Positions 27,919-37,572 of a stretch of DNA of 45,172 nt are shown in pieces (the stretch's first letter is position 1; each line of letters starts with the position of its first letter). A program made the translations under genes and the position numbers. The stretch is from Myxococcales bacterium (GTDB lineage Bacteria; Myxococcota_A; Polyangia; Haliangiales; Haliangiaceae): contig JAEUJX010000473.1 of assembly GCA_016794545.1 (NCBI GenBank), positions 1-45,172 on the forward strand. Reading direction: 5' to 3'. The notes beneath the pieces are model-generated. The model had not been told where the DNA came from. It worked only from the letters and a program-made list of their open reading frames with translations, and did no database searches.

Positions 27919-28860
27919 ATGGTCGCGCCTCGCACCGTCGTCATCGTCAACCCGAAGTCCCAGGGCGGGAAGCTCGGCAAGCGGTGGCCCGAGGTCGCCG
28001 AGACGCTCCAGCGCGCGTTCCCGTTCGACGAGCTGATGACCGAGGGCATGGGCGACGCGACGCGGCTCGCGCGCGAGGCGCTGAAGCGCGGCGCGGAGCG
28101 CATCGTCGCGATCGGCGGCGACGGCACGGTCAACGAGGTGGTCAACGGGTTCTTCGAGGACGGGAGGTCGATCGCACCCGACGCGACGTTCGGCCTGATC
28201 CCGTTCGGCACCGGCGGTGACTTCCGGCGCACGGTCGGCCTGCCCAAGGAGACCGCGGACGCGGCGGCGGTGATCGCGGCGGGCCACCGCCGCAAGATCG
28301 ACGTCGGCACGCTCGCCTTCACCGCCACGGATGGATCGCCCGCCACGAGGATGTTCGCGAACATCGCGTCGTTCGGCGTATCGGGCGTCGTCGATCGCCT
28401 GGTCAACGAGAGCGGCAAGAAGCTCGGCGGCAAGCTGTCGTTCATGTTCGCGAGCGTGCGCGCGACGTGGTCGTACAAGAACCAGCGCGTGCAGCTCACG
28501 CTCGATGGCAACGAGCGCATCGACCTCAGCATCAACACGGTCGCGGTCTCGAACGGCAAGTACTTCGGCGGCGGCATGATGGTCGCGCCAGACGCCGAGC
28601 TCGACGACGCCACGTTCGACGTCGTCGCGATCGGCGACGTCGGCATGGGCGAGGTGCTGAAGCTGTCGCGCAAGATCTACAAGGGCGAGCACCTGTCCAT
28701 GGACAAGGTGAGCGTGCGCCGCGCGAAGGTCGTCGACGCGGAGCCGATCGAGCCGGGCGCGATCGTCGAGCTGGACGTCGACGGAGAGAACCCGGGCCGG
28801 CTGCCCGCGCGGTTCGAGATCGTCCCCGCGGCGCTCTGGGTGGCGGCTCCCGCCACATAG
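27919..28860 (+). CDS. Diacylglycerol/sphingosine-type lipid kinase (YegS/DagK family)
   Basis: A 313-residue DAGK_cat family protein. Key motifs are the N-terminal NPKSQGGK (11-18), the nucleotide-binding GGDGTVNEVVNG (66-77) and GTGGDFRRT (97-105). A C-terminal beta-sandwich with GKYFGGGMMVAPDAELDDATFDVV follows. The family transfers phosphate from ATP to a diacylglycerol or related lipid at the inner face of the membrane; the specific lipid is not evident. It heads the recC-recB-recD cluster: recC begins 2 bases after its stop, so co-transcription is very likely although a functional link is not obvious. The start is supported by the TATACT box. Confidence 0.9.
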   Translation: MVAPRTVVIVNPKSQGGKLGKRWPEVAETLQRAFPFDELMTEGMGDATRLAREALKRGAERIVAIGGDGTVNEVVNGFFEDGRSIAPDATFGLIPFGTGGDFRRTVGLPKETADAAAVIAAGHRRKIDVGTLAFTATDGSPATRMFANIASFGVSGVVDRLVNESGKKLGGKLSFMFASVRATWSYKNQRVQLTLDGNERIDLSINTVAVSNGKYFGGGMMVAPDAELDDATFDVVAIGDVGMGEVLKLSRKIYKGEHLSMDKVSVRRAKVVDAEPIEPGAIVELDVDGENPGRLPARFEIVPAALWVAAPAT

Positions 28861-28862
28861 CC

Positions 28863-31800
28863 ATGCTGCGTGCGGTCCACAGTAACCGCGCCGAGGCCCT
28901 CCTCGCCGCGCTGCTCGAGGCATTGCCGCCTGCGGATCCGTTCGCGCCCGCGACGATCGTCGTCGGCGGCCACCTCGCGAAGCGCTGGCTGTTGCGCGAG
29001 ATCGCGTTCGCTCGCGGGATCGCCGCCGGACTGGAGCTGGTCACGTTCGATTCGTTCGTCGAGCACGCGTGGGCGGACCCGGAGCTCGGGCTGTCGCCGG
29101 TCGATCGCGCACAGCTCGTGTCGCTGTTCGCGAGCGTGCTCGCGGATCCGTCGGTGGTCCGCGCGCTGCCGCAGGTCGCGGCGTACCTCGACGAGGCGCC
29201 CCACGACGGCGACCGTGCCGGCCCGCGCCGCGTCCAGCTCGCGCACCACCTCGCGCGACTGACCTGGGGCTATGCGTCGACGCGGCCGGACTGGATGCCG
29301 GCGCTGATCGGCGGGCACGTGCCCGCGGAGCTCGAGGGCGATCCGACGGCACGCTGGCAGTCGAAGCTGATCGCCGCCGCGTTCGCGCGCGCCTCGCGCA
29401 CCGCCGAGGAGAGCGGCCAGCGCGCGCTCGTGCCGATGCTGCCGTGGGCGCGGCGGCGCCTGCACCTGCCGACGCCGCAGCTCGCCGGCCCGGTCGCGGT
29501 GTTCGGCATGCCGTACCTGTCGCGCGCGCAGCTCGAGGCGCTGACGGATCTCGCGCAGACCACGGACGTGACGGTCTACGTGCTCGATCCGTGCCGCGAG
29601 CTGTGGGACGACGTCGGCGGCCGCAAGACCGCGCAGGACGGCACGGTCACCGACCCGCTGCCGCTCGTCCTGTGGGGCAAGCCGGTGCGCGACACGCTCG
29701 CCGCGCTCGTCGAGCGGACCGGCGGCGACCTCGAGGATCGGTTCGTCGAGTCCGCCGGGGACTCGGCGCGCGAGCGCCTGCTCGCCGACGTGCAGGTCCG
29801 TGCCGCACCGGCGTCGACGGCGAGCGGCGAACCCGGCATCACGGTGCTCGCGTGCCCGAACGTGCGCCGCGAGATCGAGGCCATCGCGGCGGAGTCGCGC
29901 CGCCTGCTCGATGCCGATCCGGCGCTGCACGCGAACGAGATCTGCGTGTGGATCGCGGGCGATGCCGCGCGCTACCTCGCACAGGCGCCGTCGGCGTTCG
30001 AGGCGGTCGGCGTGCCCTGTCACCTGGTCGACGCGCCGATCGACGACCGCGGCCGGATCGCGGAGGCGATGCTCGCGCTGCTCGAGCTGCCGACCTCCGG
30101 CATGGCGCGCCGCGATCTGTTGCGCGTCATGACCCACCCGGCCGTGCTCGCCGGTCACCCGCACGTCGATGCGGCCGACTGGGTGCGCTGGACGGAGCGG
30201 CTCGGTGTCGCGCACGGCGCCGACGCGGCCGCGCACCAGGGTACGTACCTCGAGGCGTTCCCGGGCCAGTTCCACTGGGATCAGGGCGTGCGGCGGCTCG
30301 CGCTCGGCGCGTTCATGGTCGGCGAGCGCAGCGAGCGCGGACCGGTCCGGATCGCGCGGCTCGAGCTCGCGCCCGAGGAGGTGCGTCCCGACGAACAGGC
30401 GAGCGCCGCCACGTACGCGCTGCTCGTACGCTCGCTGTGCGACGACGCCGCGTGGCTCGCGCGCCGCGAGGCGACGCTGACCGAGTGGGCGGAGCTGTTC
30501 GCGAGCCTCGTCGACATCTACCTCGCATCGCGCGACACCGATGGGACGCGCGACCTCGAACGGGTGCGCGCGATGATGGCCGGCCTCGCGCACCTCGACA
30601 TCGACGGGCGCGCGATCGGGTTCCGCGAGGCGCGCGAGCACGCGATCAGGAAGCTGGCGTCGTCCACGTCGAACCGGGGCGAGCCGCTCGCGGCCGGCGT
30701 GATGGTCGCGCCGATCTCGTCGATGCACGCGCTGCCGTTCCAGGTCGGCTTCGTCGCCGGTCTCGACGAAGGCGCGTTCCCCGCCGGCGAGCAGCCGAGC
30801 CCGCTGGATCTGCGGCGCGAGGCGCGGCCCGGCGATGTCTCGCCGCGCGACCGCGACCGCGCCTCGTTCCTCGAGGTCCTGCTCGGCGCGCGTCGCGCGC
30901 TGTACCTGTCGTATGTCGCGGTCGAGGCCAAGAGCGGCCAGGCGCTGGGCCCGTCGTCGGTGGTGCTCGAGCTCGCCGACGCGCTCGCGCCGTACCTCGG
31001 TGCGCCGTCGAGCCGGGAGGCGCTCGAGCGGATCAAGCGGCGCGAGCCGCTGCACCGGTTCGGCGGCGACACGCCCGGCGTCGTGCCGGCGATCGCGCGC
31101 GAGCGCTGGGCGTGCGGGATCCGCGATCATGTGCGGGGCCACCTGCGCGCGAACAACCACAACATCCCGGACGAGAACGGCCTCTACGCGCTGCTCTCGC
31201 ACGCCTCGCAGACGCCGCTCCGCGCCGCGCTCGGCATCGTCGAGCCGCCGGCGCAGACCGCGATCGTCGCGACCTCGCGCGGGCTGTCGATCTCGAACCT
31301 GCGGACGTTCCTCGAGTACCCCGTGCAGGCGTGGGCGCAGGCCGTGCTGGGCCTCGACGAGCTGCCGGACGACGACCTCACGGAGCACAGCGACGAGCCG
31401 TTCCACCTCGATCGGCCATCGCGCGCCACGCTGCTCCGGAACGTGTTCGCCGCGCACCTCGCGGATCCGCGCACTCCGTTCGCGGCGCTGTACGACCGCG
31501 CCGTCGCGGACGAGCAGCTGAAGGGGCAGTTCCCCGTCGGCGTCTTCGCCGAGGCGGCGCGCGCGGTGGATCTCGCGGCCCTCGACATGTGGCGCCACCG
31601 GCTCGGCCCGATCCTCGAGGGCAGCGTCGTGCGCTACGGCTTCGGCCGCGCGTACTCCGCTGGCGCGGAGCTGATGCCGCCGCTCGCGATCCAGCTCCTC
31701 GACGGCCGGACTGTCCGCCTCGCGGGGCAGACCGAGCTCCTGATCAAGCGAGGTGACCGCCACACGTCGGTCGTCGTGCTGCTCGGCGAAGCCGAGGAGA

Positions 31801-32213
31801 AGTCGCGCTATCACCTGCGCGGAGCGTTCGATCACGTCGTGCTCGCCGCGGCGGGGCTCGCGCCCCAGGGCCACCAGCACGTCCTCCTCGACCCGAAGGG
31901 CAACGCGCTCCACGTCGACCACACGCCATGGACGCGCGAGGGTGCGCAGGCCCACCTCGCCACGCTGATCAACGAGCTGCTCGACGTCCCCCACGGCTAC
32001 CTGTTGCCGTTCGATGCCCTGGTCCGGGCGCACGCCGGCGGCCGCGCGTCGTTCCGCGACGACGAGCGCGCCATCGGCTTCGGGCCGATCGACCGCGCCG
32101 ACGGGCTCCACGCACCCGACGATCCCAAGGCGATCGCGAAGCGGAGGTTCGCGCCGTTCGTCGACCGGATGCGGGGCGACCACGGCTTCCGCGAGAAGGA
32201 GGCCAAGCCGTGA
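28863..32213 (+). CDS. recC: Exodeoxyribonuclease V gamma subunit RecC
   Basis: A 1116-residue protein, close to the 1122 of Escherichia coli RecC. It begins with the typical MLRAVHSNRAEALLAALLEAL and has FDSFVEHAW, VFGMPYLSRAQLEAL, ICVWIAGDAARYLAQAPSAFEAVGVPCHLVD, the region APISSMHALPFQVGFVAGLDEGAFP that matches the inactivated-helicase core, and RRALYLSYVA. RecC is the scaffold of RecBCD; it has lost helicase activity and recognises the Chi sequence in the 3' strand. Its gene order recC-recB-recD with 4-base overlaps implies stoichiometric translation. The start is 2 bases after the lipid kinase stop. Which Chi sequence it reads cannot be told from here. Confidence 0.9.
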   Translation: MLRAVHSNRAEALLAALLEALPPADPFAPATIVVGGHLAKRWLLREIAFARGIAAGLELVTFDSFVEHAWADPELGLSPVDRAQLVSLFASVLADPSVVRALPQVAAYLDEAPHDGDRAGPRRVQLAHHLARLTWGYASTRPDWMPALIGGHVPAELEGDPTARWQSKLIAAAFARASRTAEESGQRALVPMLPWARRRLHLPTPQLAGPVAVFGMPYLSRAQLEALTDLAQTTDVTVYVLDPCRELWDDVGGRKTAQDGTVTDPLPLVLWGKPVRDTLAALVERTGGDLEDRFVESAGDSARERLLADVQVRAAPASTASGEPGITVLACPNVRREIEAIAAESRRLLDADPALHANEICVWIAGDAARYLAQAPSAFEAVGVPCHLVDAPIDDRGRIAEAMLALLELPTSGMARRDLLRVMTHPAVLAGHPHVDAADWVRWTERLGVAHGADAAAHQGTYLEAFPGQFHWDQGVRRLALGAFMVGERSERGPVRIARLELAPEEVRPDEQASAATYALLVRSLCDDAAWLARREATLTEWAELFASLVDIYLASRDTDGTRDLERVRAMMAGLAHLDIDGRAIGFREAREHAIRKLASSTSNRGEPLAAGVMVAPISSMHALPFQVGFVAGLDEGAFPAGEQPSPLDLRREARPGDVSPRDRDRASFLEVLLGARRALYLSYVAVEAKSGQALGPSSVVLELADALAPYLGAPSSREALERIKRREPLHRFGGDTPGVVPAIARERWACGIRDHVRGHLRANNHNIPDENGLYALLSHASQTPLRAALGIVEPPAQTAIVATSRGLSISNLRTFLEYPVQAWAQAVLGLDELPDDDLTEHSDEPFHLDRPSRATLLRNVFAAHLADPRTPFAALYDRAVADEQLKGQFPVGVFAEAARAVDLAALDMWRHRLGPILEGSVVRYGFGRAYSAGAELMPPLAIQLLDGRTVRLAGQTELLIKRGDRHTSVVVLLGEAEEKSRYHLRGAFDHVVLAAAGLAPQGHQHVLLDPKGNALHVDHTPWTREGAQAHLATLINELLDVPHGYLLPFDALVRAHAGGRASFRDDERAIGFGPIDRADGLHAPDDPKAIAKRRFAPFVDRMRGDHGFREKEAKP
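32196..32202 (+). promoter_or_regulatory. Strong Shine-Dalgarno AAGGAGG for recB
   Basis: AAGGAGG lies inside the end of recC, 7 bases before the GTG at 32210, and decides the recB start. It contrasts with the absence of such sites before operon-first genes. Confidence 0.8.
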
Positions 32214-35200
32214 CCCGCGTCGCGCGCCCGAGCTCGCTGCCGCCGGCCGCCGATCGGTTCGTCGTGGTCGAGGCGTCCGCCGGTACGGGCAAGACGTTCT
32301 TCCTCGAGCACCGCGTCGTCGACCTGATCCTCGCGGGTGCCGAGCTCGGCCAGATCCTGCTCGTCACGTTCACCGAGAAGGCGGTCGCCGAGCTGCGGAT
32401 GAGGATCCGCGACCTGCTCGACCGGCTGTCGCGCGCGTCGGTGGACACCGCGGCCGAGGGCGATCCGGCCTGGGTGCTCGACGACGACGCTCGGAGTCGG
32501 CTGCGCGCCGCGGTGACCGCGTTCGATCACGCGCCGATCTTCACGATCCACGGGTTCTGCCACCGCATCCTCGTGGAGGATGCCTTCGCGGCGCGCCGGC
32601 TGTTCGAGCAGACCCAGATCGCCGACGAGGTCGCCTTCGACGCCGCGTTCGGCGTGGTGCTGCGCGAGCAGTTCGCGCGCGTGCCCGAGGACCGCGAGCT
32701 GCTCTCCGCCTTCCTCCAGAGCAACCGGACGATCGAACAGCTGCGCGACATGCTGCTCGCGTGCGCGCGCGCCGATGCGCCGCTGCGGCGCCAGCTCGAT
32801 CCCGCCGCCGCGCGCGCGGCCGTGGGCAAGGTGTACGCCGGGCTGCGCACGGAGGCGCAGCGAGATGCGGTGGTCGCGAGCATCTCGAACAAGACCGATC
32901 AGAAGTTCGTCGCGAGCCGCCTGCAGACGCTCGGCGTCGCGCTCGCGCTCCGCACGCCCGAGTCGCCGACCTCCGAGCTGCTCGCGATGATCGAGAGCGT
33001 GTACCGGCCGATGCTCGAGCTCCGCGGCAAGCTCGAGCACCTCGCGCGCGGCGCGCCGCTGATCCAGCGCGCCCTCGAGTGCGTGTCGGCGCTGCTCGAC
33101 ACGGCCGGCTCGCTCGACGAGTCCGTGGCCGCGGCGTTCCTGCCGAAAATCCTCGAGCGGATCGTCGCCGACAAGGCGGAGCACGGCCTGTTCGACTACG
33201 ACGACATGCTCGACCTCGTGTGGGACGCGTTGCGCGACGACCGCCGCGGCCCCGAGCTGGCGACGCGCCTGCGCACGCGGATGCCGTGGGCGATGATCGA
33301 CGAGTTCCAGGACACCGACCCGGTGCAGTGGGGCATCTTCCGCACGGTCTGGGTCAACCAGGCCGCGAAAGGCCTCACGATCGTCGGCGATCCGAAGCAG
33401 GCGATCTACGGGTTCCGCGGCGCCGACGTGAACACGTACCTCGCCGCGCGCGACGAGATGCTGCGCGCCGGCGCGACGCGCGTGGCACTGACCACGAACC
33501 GCCGGTCGACGGATCAGCTGGTCGCCGCGGTGAATCACCTGCTCGTCGGCAACGTCGGCCGTCCGCTGCTCGACCCGGTGCACGGCATCGCCTACGACGA
33601 GCCGGTGTCGGCGAGCGGCGACATCGTGGCGGATCCCGGCGTCACGCCACTGAAGCTGTTCGCGCTGCAGACGAAGGGCTCCTCGGACTCGCGCAAGGTC
33701 GCGCTCGGCACCGCGATCGGGCTCGCGATCGAGGACCTGCGGCGCGCCGCGCCCGCCTGGACGCTGCGGGGAGTCCCCCAGCCGTTCTCGCTCGGGCAGG
33801 TGATGGTGCTGACGCGCACGAACGGCGAGTCCGGCGAGGTCGCGGCGGCGCTGCGGGAGCGCGGGCTCGCGTGCGCGCTCGTCGAGCCGGAGCGGCTGTT
33901 CCAGACGCGCGAGGCCGCGGAGATCGCGAACGTGCTCGCGGCGATCGCGGCACCGCGCGACCGCTCGGCCCGGCTGCGCGCGCTGCGGACGCGGTTCTTC
34001 GACGTGCCGTGGAGCGATCTGGTGCGCGTCGTCGACGGGCCGGACCATCACCCGCAGGTCGCGCAGCTGTTCGACTGGGCGCAGCTCGCGGCGCGGCGTC
34101 AGTACGAGAGCCTGTTCCGCCACATCGTCGAGGACAGCCGGTTCGCCGAGCGGGCGCTCGTCCTCGGCGGCGGCGAGCGCGCGATCACGAACACGTGGCA
34201 CCTGGTCGAGCTGTTGCTCGCGGAGGTCGCGACGTCGCGCAGCGACCTGCACGAGCTCGTCGCGCGGCTGCGGCGGTGGATCGCCGACGACGCCGCGATG
34301 TCGGACGAGCGCGACGTGCAGCGCGCCGAGACCGACGTCGACTCGATCCGCGTGCTGACCACGCACAAGGCAAAGGGGCTCGAGGCGCCGTACGTGTTCC
34401 TCTACGGCGGCACGTGGGCGGTCGCGAACAAGCGCGTGCAGACGCTGCGCGATGCGGCCGGCCGCGCGCTCGTGATCGGCACCCCCGACCAGGCCACGCG
34501 GGCGGCGCTCGACGCGAACAACGACGCGGAGAACCAGCGCCTCGCGTACGTCGCGTTGACGCGCGCGCAGGTCCGGCTGTACCTCCCGCTGTACACGCAC
34601 GACACCGTGACGAAGGGTGGCGCGTACAAGCCGATCCAGGACGTCGTGCGGATCATGGACACGTCGAACGTCGCGCACGTGAAGGCGATGTTCGAGCGCC
34701 AGGTGATCGCGGTCGGTGCGGACGCGCTTCCGGAGCCACCGGCGGACGCGCTCGCGAGCTTCGTCGCGCCGCCGCCGCCGCCGATCGCGGAGCTGGCCGC
34801 GCTGCCGCTCGCGCGCACGGGTCTGACGATGCTGTCGTACACGCGCATCGCGCACGACCTCGACGCCGCGGCGATCGCACCGCCGCCGGGCGACATCCTC
34901 GCGTTCGACGACGCTGCCGAGTTCGACGTCGACGACACCGCCGGCGAGGTCGGGCCGCGCGAGCTGCCGCCCGGCGCGAGCGCCGGCCTCATGCTCCACG
35001 ACGTGCTCGAGATCGCGGACCTCGATCGGATCCGCGCGGCGCCCGACGCGGAGACGTGGGCGCGCGATCCGCAGGTGCAGGCCCAGCTCGTCGAGGCCGC
35101 GCGCAACCGCGGCATCGAGCGCGACAAGCTCGAACACGCCGCGAGCGTCATCCACGCCACGCTCGCGGCTCCGCTCGTGCTGACCGACGGCACCACGCTG

Positions 35201-35629
35201 CCCTCGCTGGCCGACGCCCCGCGGTTCGCGCGCGAGGTCGAGTTCAGCTACCCGCTCCCCGCCGGCGCCGCCGTCGCTCCGGGCCGCGGCCTGGTGAAGG
35301 GCTTCATCGACGCGCTCGTCTCGTGGAGCGATGACGAGCTGTGGGTGCTCGACTACAAGAGCGACCTCCTCATCGGCGACGATCTCGCGCGCGCCGGCAC
35401 GCAGCGCGTGAAGGAGCACTACGCCGTGCAGGCGCGCCTCTACGCGCTCGCGGCCGATCGGATGCGCGGCTCGCGGCGCCTCGCGGGTCTCCTGTTCCAG
35501 TTCGTGCGCCACGGGGTCGTGGTGCCGGTGCGCATCGGCGGCGACACGCTCGGCCTGTGGGCCTCCTGGCTCGCGAACCTGCCGGCGCCGGGGCTCGTCA
35601 CGAGCATCACCTCCGGAGAGCACCGATGA
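32210..35629 (+). CDS. recB: Exodeoxyribonuclease V beta subunit RecB
   Basis: A 1139-residue helicase-nuclease (Escherichia coli RecB has 1180). UvrD-type motifs in order: Walker A EASAGTGKT (21-29), TFTEKAVAELRMRIRDL (Ia), AMIDEFQDTDPVQW (II), GDPKQAIYGFRGAD (III), LTTHKAKGLEAPYVF (V) and RLAYVALTRAQVRLYL (VI). The C-terminal nuclease has KGFIDAL (D1034) and LDYKSD (D1048, K1050), followed by YAVQARLYALAADRM, so both the helicase and nuclease centres look intact. It unwinds 3'-5' and degrades DNA at double-strand breaks with RecC and RecD. It starts at GTG, overlapping the recC stop by four bases (GTGA). Confidence 0.95.
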   Translation: MTRVARPSSLPPAADRFVVVEASAGTGKTFFLEHRVVDLILAGAELGQILLVTFTEKAVAELRMRIRDLLDRLSRASVDTAAEGDPAWVLDDDARSRLRAAVTAFDHAPIFTIHGFCHRILVEDAFAARRLFEQTQIADEVAFDAAFGVVLREQFARVPEDRELLSAFLQSNRTIEQLRDMLLACARADAPLRRQLDPAAARAAVGKVYAGLRTEAQRDAVVASISNKTDQKFVASRLQTLGVALALRTPESPTSELLAMIESVYRPMLELRGKLEHLARGAPLIQRALECVSALLDTAGSLDESVAAAFLPKILERIVADKAEHGLFDYDDMLDLVWDALRDDRRGPELATRLRTRMPWAMIDEFQDTDPVQWGIFRTVWVNQAAKGLTIVGDPKQAIYGFRGADVNTYLAARDEMLRAGATRVALTTNRRSTDQLVAAVNHLLVGNVGRPLLDPVHGIAYDEPVSASGDIVADPGVTPLKLFALQTKGSSDSRKVALGTAIGLAIEDLRRAAPAWTLRGVPQPFSLGQVMVLTRTNGESGEVAAALRERGLACALVEPERLFQTREAAEIANVLAAIAAPRDRSARLRALRTRFFDVPWSDLVRVVDGPDHHPQVAQLFDWAQLAARRQYESLFRHIVEDSRFAERALVLGGGERAITNTWHLVELLLAEVATSRSDLHELVARLRRWIADDAAMSDERDVQRAETDVDSIRVLTTHKAKGLEAPYVFLYGGTWAVANKRVQTLRDAAGRALVIGTPDQATRAALDANNDAENQRLAYVALTRAQVRLYLPLYTHDTVTKGGAYKPIQDVVRIMDTSNVAHVKAMFERQVIAVGADALPEPPADALASFVAPPPPPIAELAALPLARTGLTMLSYTRIAHDLDAAAIAPPPGDILAFDDAAEFDVDDTAGEVGPRELPPGASAGLMLHDVLEIADLDRIRAAPDAETWARDPQVQAQLVEAARNRGIERDKLEHAASVIHATLAAPLVLTDGTTLPSLADAPRFAREVEFSYPLPAGAAVAPGRGLVKGFIDALVSWSDDELWVLDYKSDLLIGDDLARAGTQRVKEHYAVQARLYALAADRMRGSRRLAGLLFQFVRHGVVVPVRIGGDTLGLWASWLANLPAPGLVTSITSGEHR

Positions 35630-37572
35630 GCCAGCCGCTTCACCCGCAGGGCACGCTGCGCGCGCGGATCGAGCGCGTCGGCACCGGAGAGCTGTTCCGG
35701 AGGCTCGGCGTCGGCGCGCGCAGCTGCGACCTCGGCGACCAGGGCCTCTACCTCGCGGAGGAGCTGGTGGCCGCCGACGTCGGCTGGCTCGGCGCGAGCG
35801 ATCAGCCGGAGGCGCTCGCGATCCTCGTGCTCGCGCTGATGATCGCGCAGCGCCAGGGCTCGACATGCCTGCCGCTCGACGGCGGCAGGAAGGGGCCGCT
35901 GCGCGACCTGATCGCGGACATCGGCCGCGTCGCCAAGCTCGAGCTCGACGCCGCGCGGGTGATGAAGACGATCACGAACCTGACCGGCGCGCCGCGGTTC
36001 AACTCGGTGATCGGCGCCGGCGAGGCGCGCGTCCCGCTGATCGTCGATCTCGATGCGGTCTACACCGAGCGCGCGCGGTGGCTCGAGCAGCGCGTCGCAC
36101 ACCGCCTCGCCGAGCGCCTCGCCCGCCCCGCGCGCGACGAGTCCGCCGCGCTCGCGGACCTCGTCGCGCGCCCGGGCTCGCGCGCGCTGTCGGACGAGCA
36201 GCAGAAGGCCGTCGCGCTCGCGCTCGGCGGAGGCTTCACCGTGATCACCGGCGGCCCCGGCACGGGCAAGACGCTCGTCGCCGCGGCGATCGTGCGCGGC
36301 CTCGCGCGCCTCGGCGTGACGGAGATCGCGCTCGCCGCGCACACCGGCAAGGCGGCCAATCGTCTGACCGAGGTGATCGCGGAGCAGCTCGGCGCCATCG
36401 CGGATCCCTCGGAGTCCGATCGCGCGCTCGCCGCAGCGCCGCCCGCCGCGCAGACACTGCACCGCCTGCTCGGCTTCGGAGGCCACCGGTTCGCGCACCA
36501 CGCGCAGTCGCCGCTTCCCGCGGGAGCGGTCCTGGTCGACGAGGCCTCGATGGTCGACCTCGAGATGATGGACGCGCTGCTCGACGCGCTGCCCGCGAGC
36601 TCGCCGCTGATCCTCGTGGGCGACGCGCACCAGCTCCCGGCGATCGACGCCGGCCAGATCCTCGCGGACCTCGCCGAGCCCGGCGTCGCGCCGCGGGTCG
36701 CGGTCCTCGCCACGAGCTACCGGATGAACCTCGACGACGCCGCGGGCCGCGCCGTCTACGACCTCGCTCAGGCCATCCACGACGACGACCTCGGCAAGCT
36801 CGCCTCGCGCGCCGTGCCGCGCACGCCGAGCTCGCTCGCGTTCACGGGAGCCGAGTGGGTCGATCCGAGCACCGCGAAGAAGCCGCACGACGTCACGCTC
36901 GCCGTCGCCGAGACCACCTGGCACCACTTCGGCGGCCCCGCCGCGCTGCGCGCCTCCGAGACGGTGTTCCGGTTCGTCGACGGCACGATCGATCCGCGCG
37001 ACGCCGCGGCGCTCGAGGCCCTGTGGACGCAGCTCCAACGCGGCCGCATCCTCACCGTCACGCGCGCGCTCCCCACCGGCTCCGTCGCGATCAACGCGCA
37101 CCTCCACGAGCTCGCGCTCGAGCGCCTCACCGTCACGGGCCGCCCCGACTTCGTCCCCGGCGAGCCCGTGATGGTCACCGCGAACGACTACCACCGCGGC
37201 CTGTTCAACGGCGACCAGGGCCTCATCGTCCGCGCCGACGAGGGCCTCGACCGTCACCACTTCCGCGCCGTGTTCCGCTGCGGCGGCCAGCTCCGCCCGT
37301 TCGCCATCGAGGCCCTCCGCGATCGCCTCGAGCTCTCGTGGGCCCTCACCGTCCACAAGTCGCAGGGCTCCGAGCTCGACGGCATCGCCCTCCTCCTCCC
37401 CCACGACGACCTCCCGCTCGTCACGCGCGAGCTGCTCTACACCGGCATCACGCGCGCCCGCCGCGGCGTCGTGCTCTGCGGCTCGAAGGCGATCCTCACC
37501 AGCGGTGCCAGGCGCGGTGCCCTCCGTCACTCGCGGCTCGGCGCGCGACTTCGTGCCAAGCTGACCTCGTGA
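35626..37572 (+). CDS. recD: Exodeoxyribonuclease V alpha subunit RecD
   Basis: A 648-residue superfamily 1B 5'-3' helicase (Escherichia coli RecD has 608). Motifs: Walker A GGPGTGKT (209-216), LAAHTGKAANRLTE, QTLHRLLGF, motif II VLVDEASMVDLEMMD, GDAHQLPAIDAGQILADL (III), TSYRMN, GEPVMVTANDY, LTVHKSQGSELDGIALLLP (V) and LLYTGITRARRGVVLCG (VI). The N-terminal 190 residues include the RecBC-binding domain (YLAEELVAADVGWL). The ATG overlaps the recB stop (ATGA), with GGAGAG upstream. Its own stop overlaps the next small gene (GTGA), so the operon extends one gene further. All helicase residues look intact. Confidence 0.95.
   Translation: MSQPLHPQGTLRARIERVGTGELFRRLGVGARSCDLGDQGLYLAEELVAADVGWLGASDQPEALAILVLALMIAQRQGSTCLPLDGGRKGPLRDLIADIGRVAKLELDAARVMKTITNLTGAPRFNSVIGAGEARVPLIVDLDAVYTERARWLEQRVAHRLAERLARPARDESAALADLVARPGSRALSDEQQKAVALALGGGFTVITGGPGTGKTLVAAAIVRGLARLGVTEIALAAHTGKAANRLTEVIAEQLGAIADPSESDRALAAAPPAAQTLHRLLGFGGHRFAHHAQSPLPAGAVLVDEASMVDLEMMDALLDALPASSPLILVGDAHQLPAIDAGQILADLAEPGVAPRVAVLATSYRMNLDDAAGRAVYDLAQAIHDDDLGKLASRAVPRTPSSLAFTGAEWVDPSTAKKPHDVTLAVAETTWHHFGGPAALRASETVFRFVDGTIDPRDAAALEALWTQLQRGRILTVTRALPTGSVAINAHLHELALERLTVTGRPDFVPGEPVMVTANDYHRGLFNGDQGLIVRADEGLDRHHFRAVFRCGGQLRPFAIEALRDRLELSWALTVHKSQGSELDGIALLLPHDDLPLVTRELLYTGITRARRGVVLCGSKAILTSGARRGALRHSRLGARLRAKLTS

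Noticed and set aside
26710-28923. Long minus-strand frame opposite the receiver and lipid kinase genes
   Set aside because: Shadow frame; both plus-strand genes have clear catalytic or receiver motifs.
28677-32183. Long minus-strand open frame opposite recC
   Set aside because: Antisense shadow with low-complexity composition and no recognisable motif.
31997-35866. Very long minus-strand open frame opposite recB/recD
   Set aside because: Arg/Ala/His-rich antisense shadow produced by high GC and the codon bias of recB; no domains, and recB motifs on the other strand are unambiguous.
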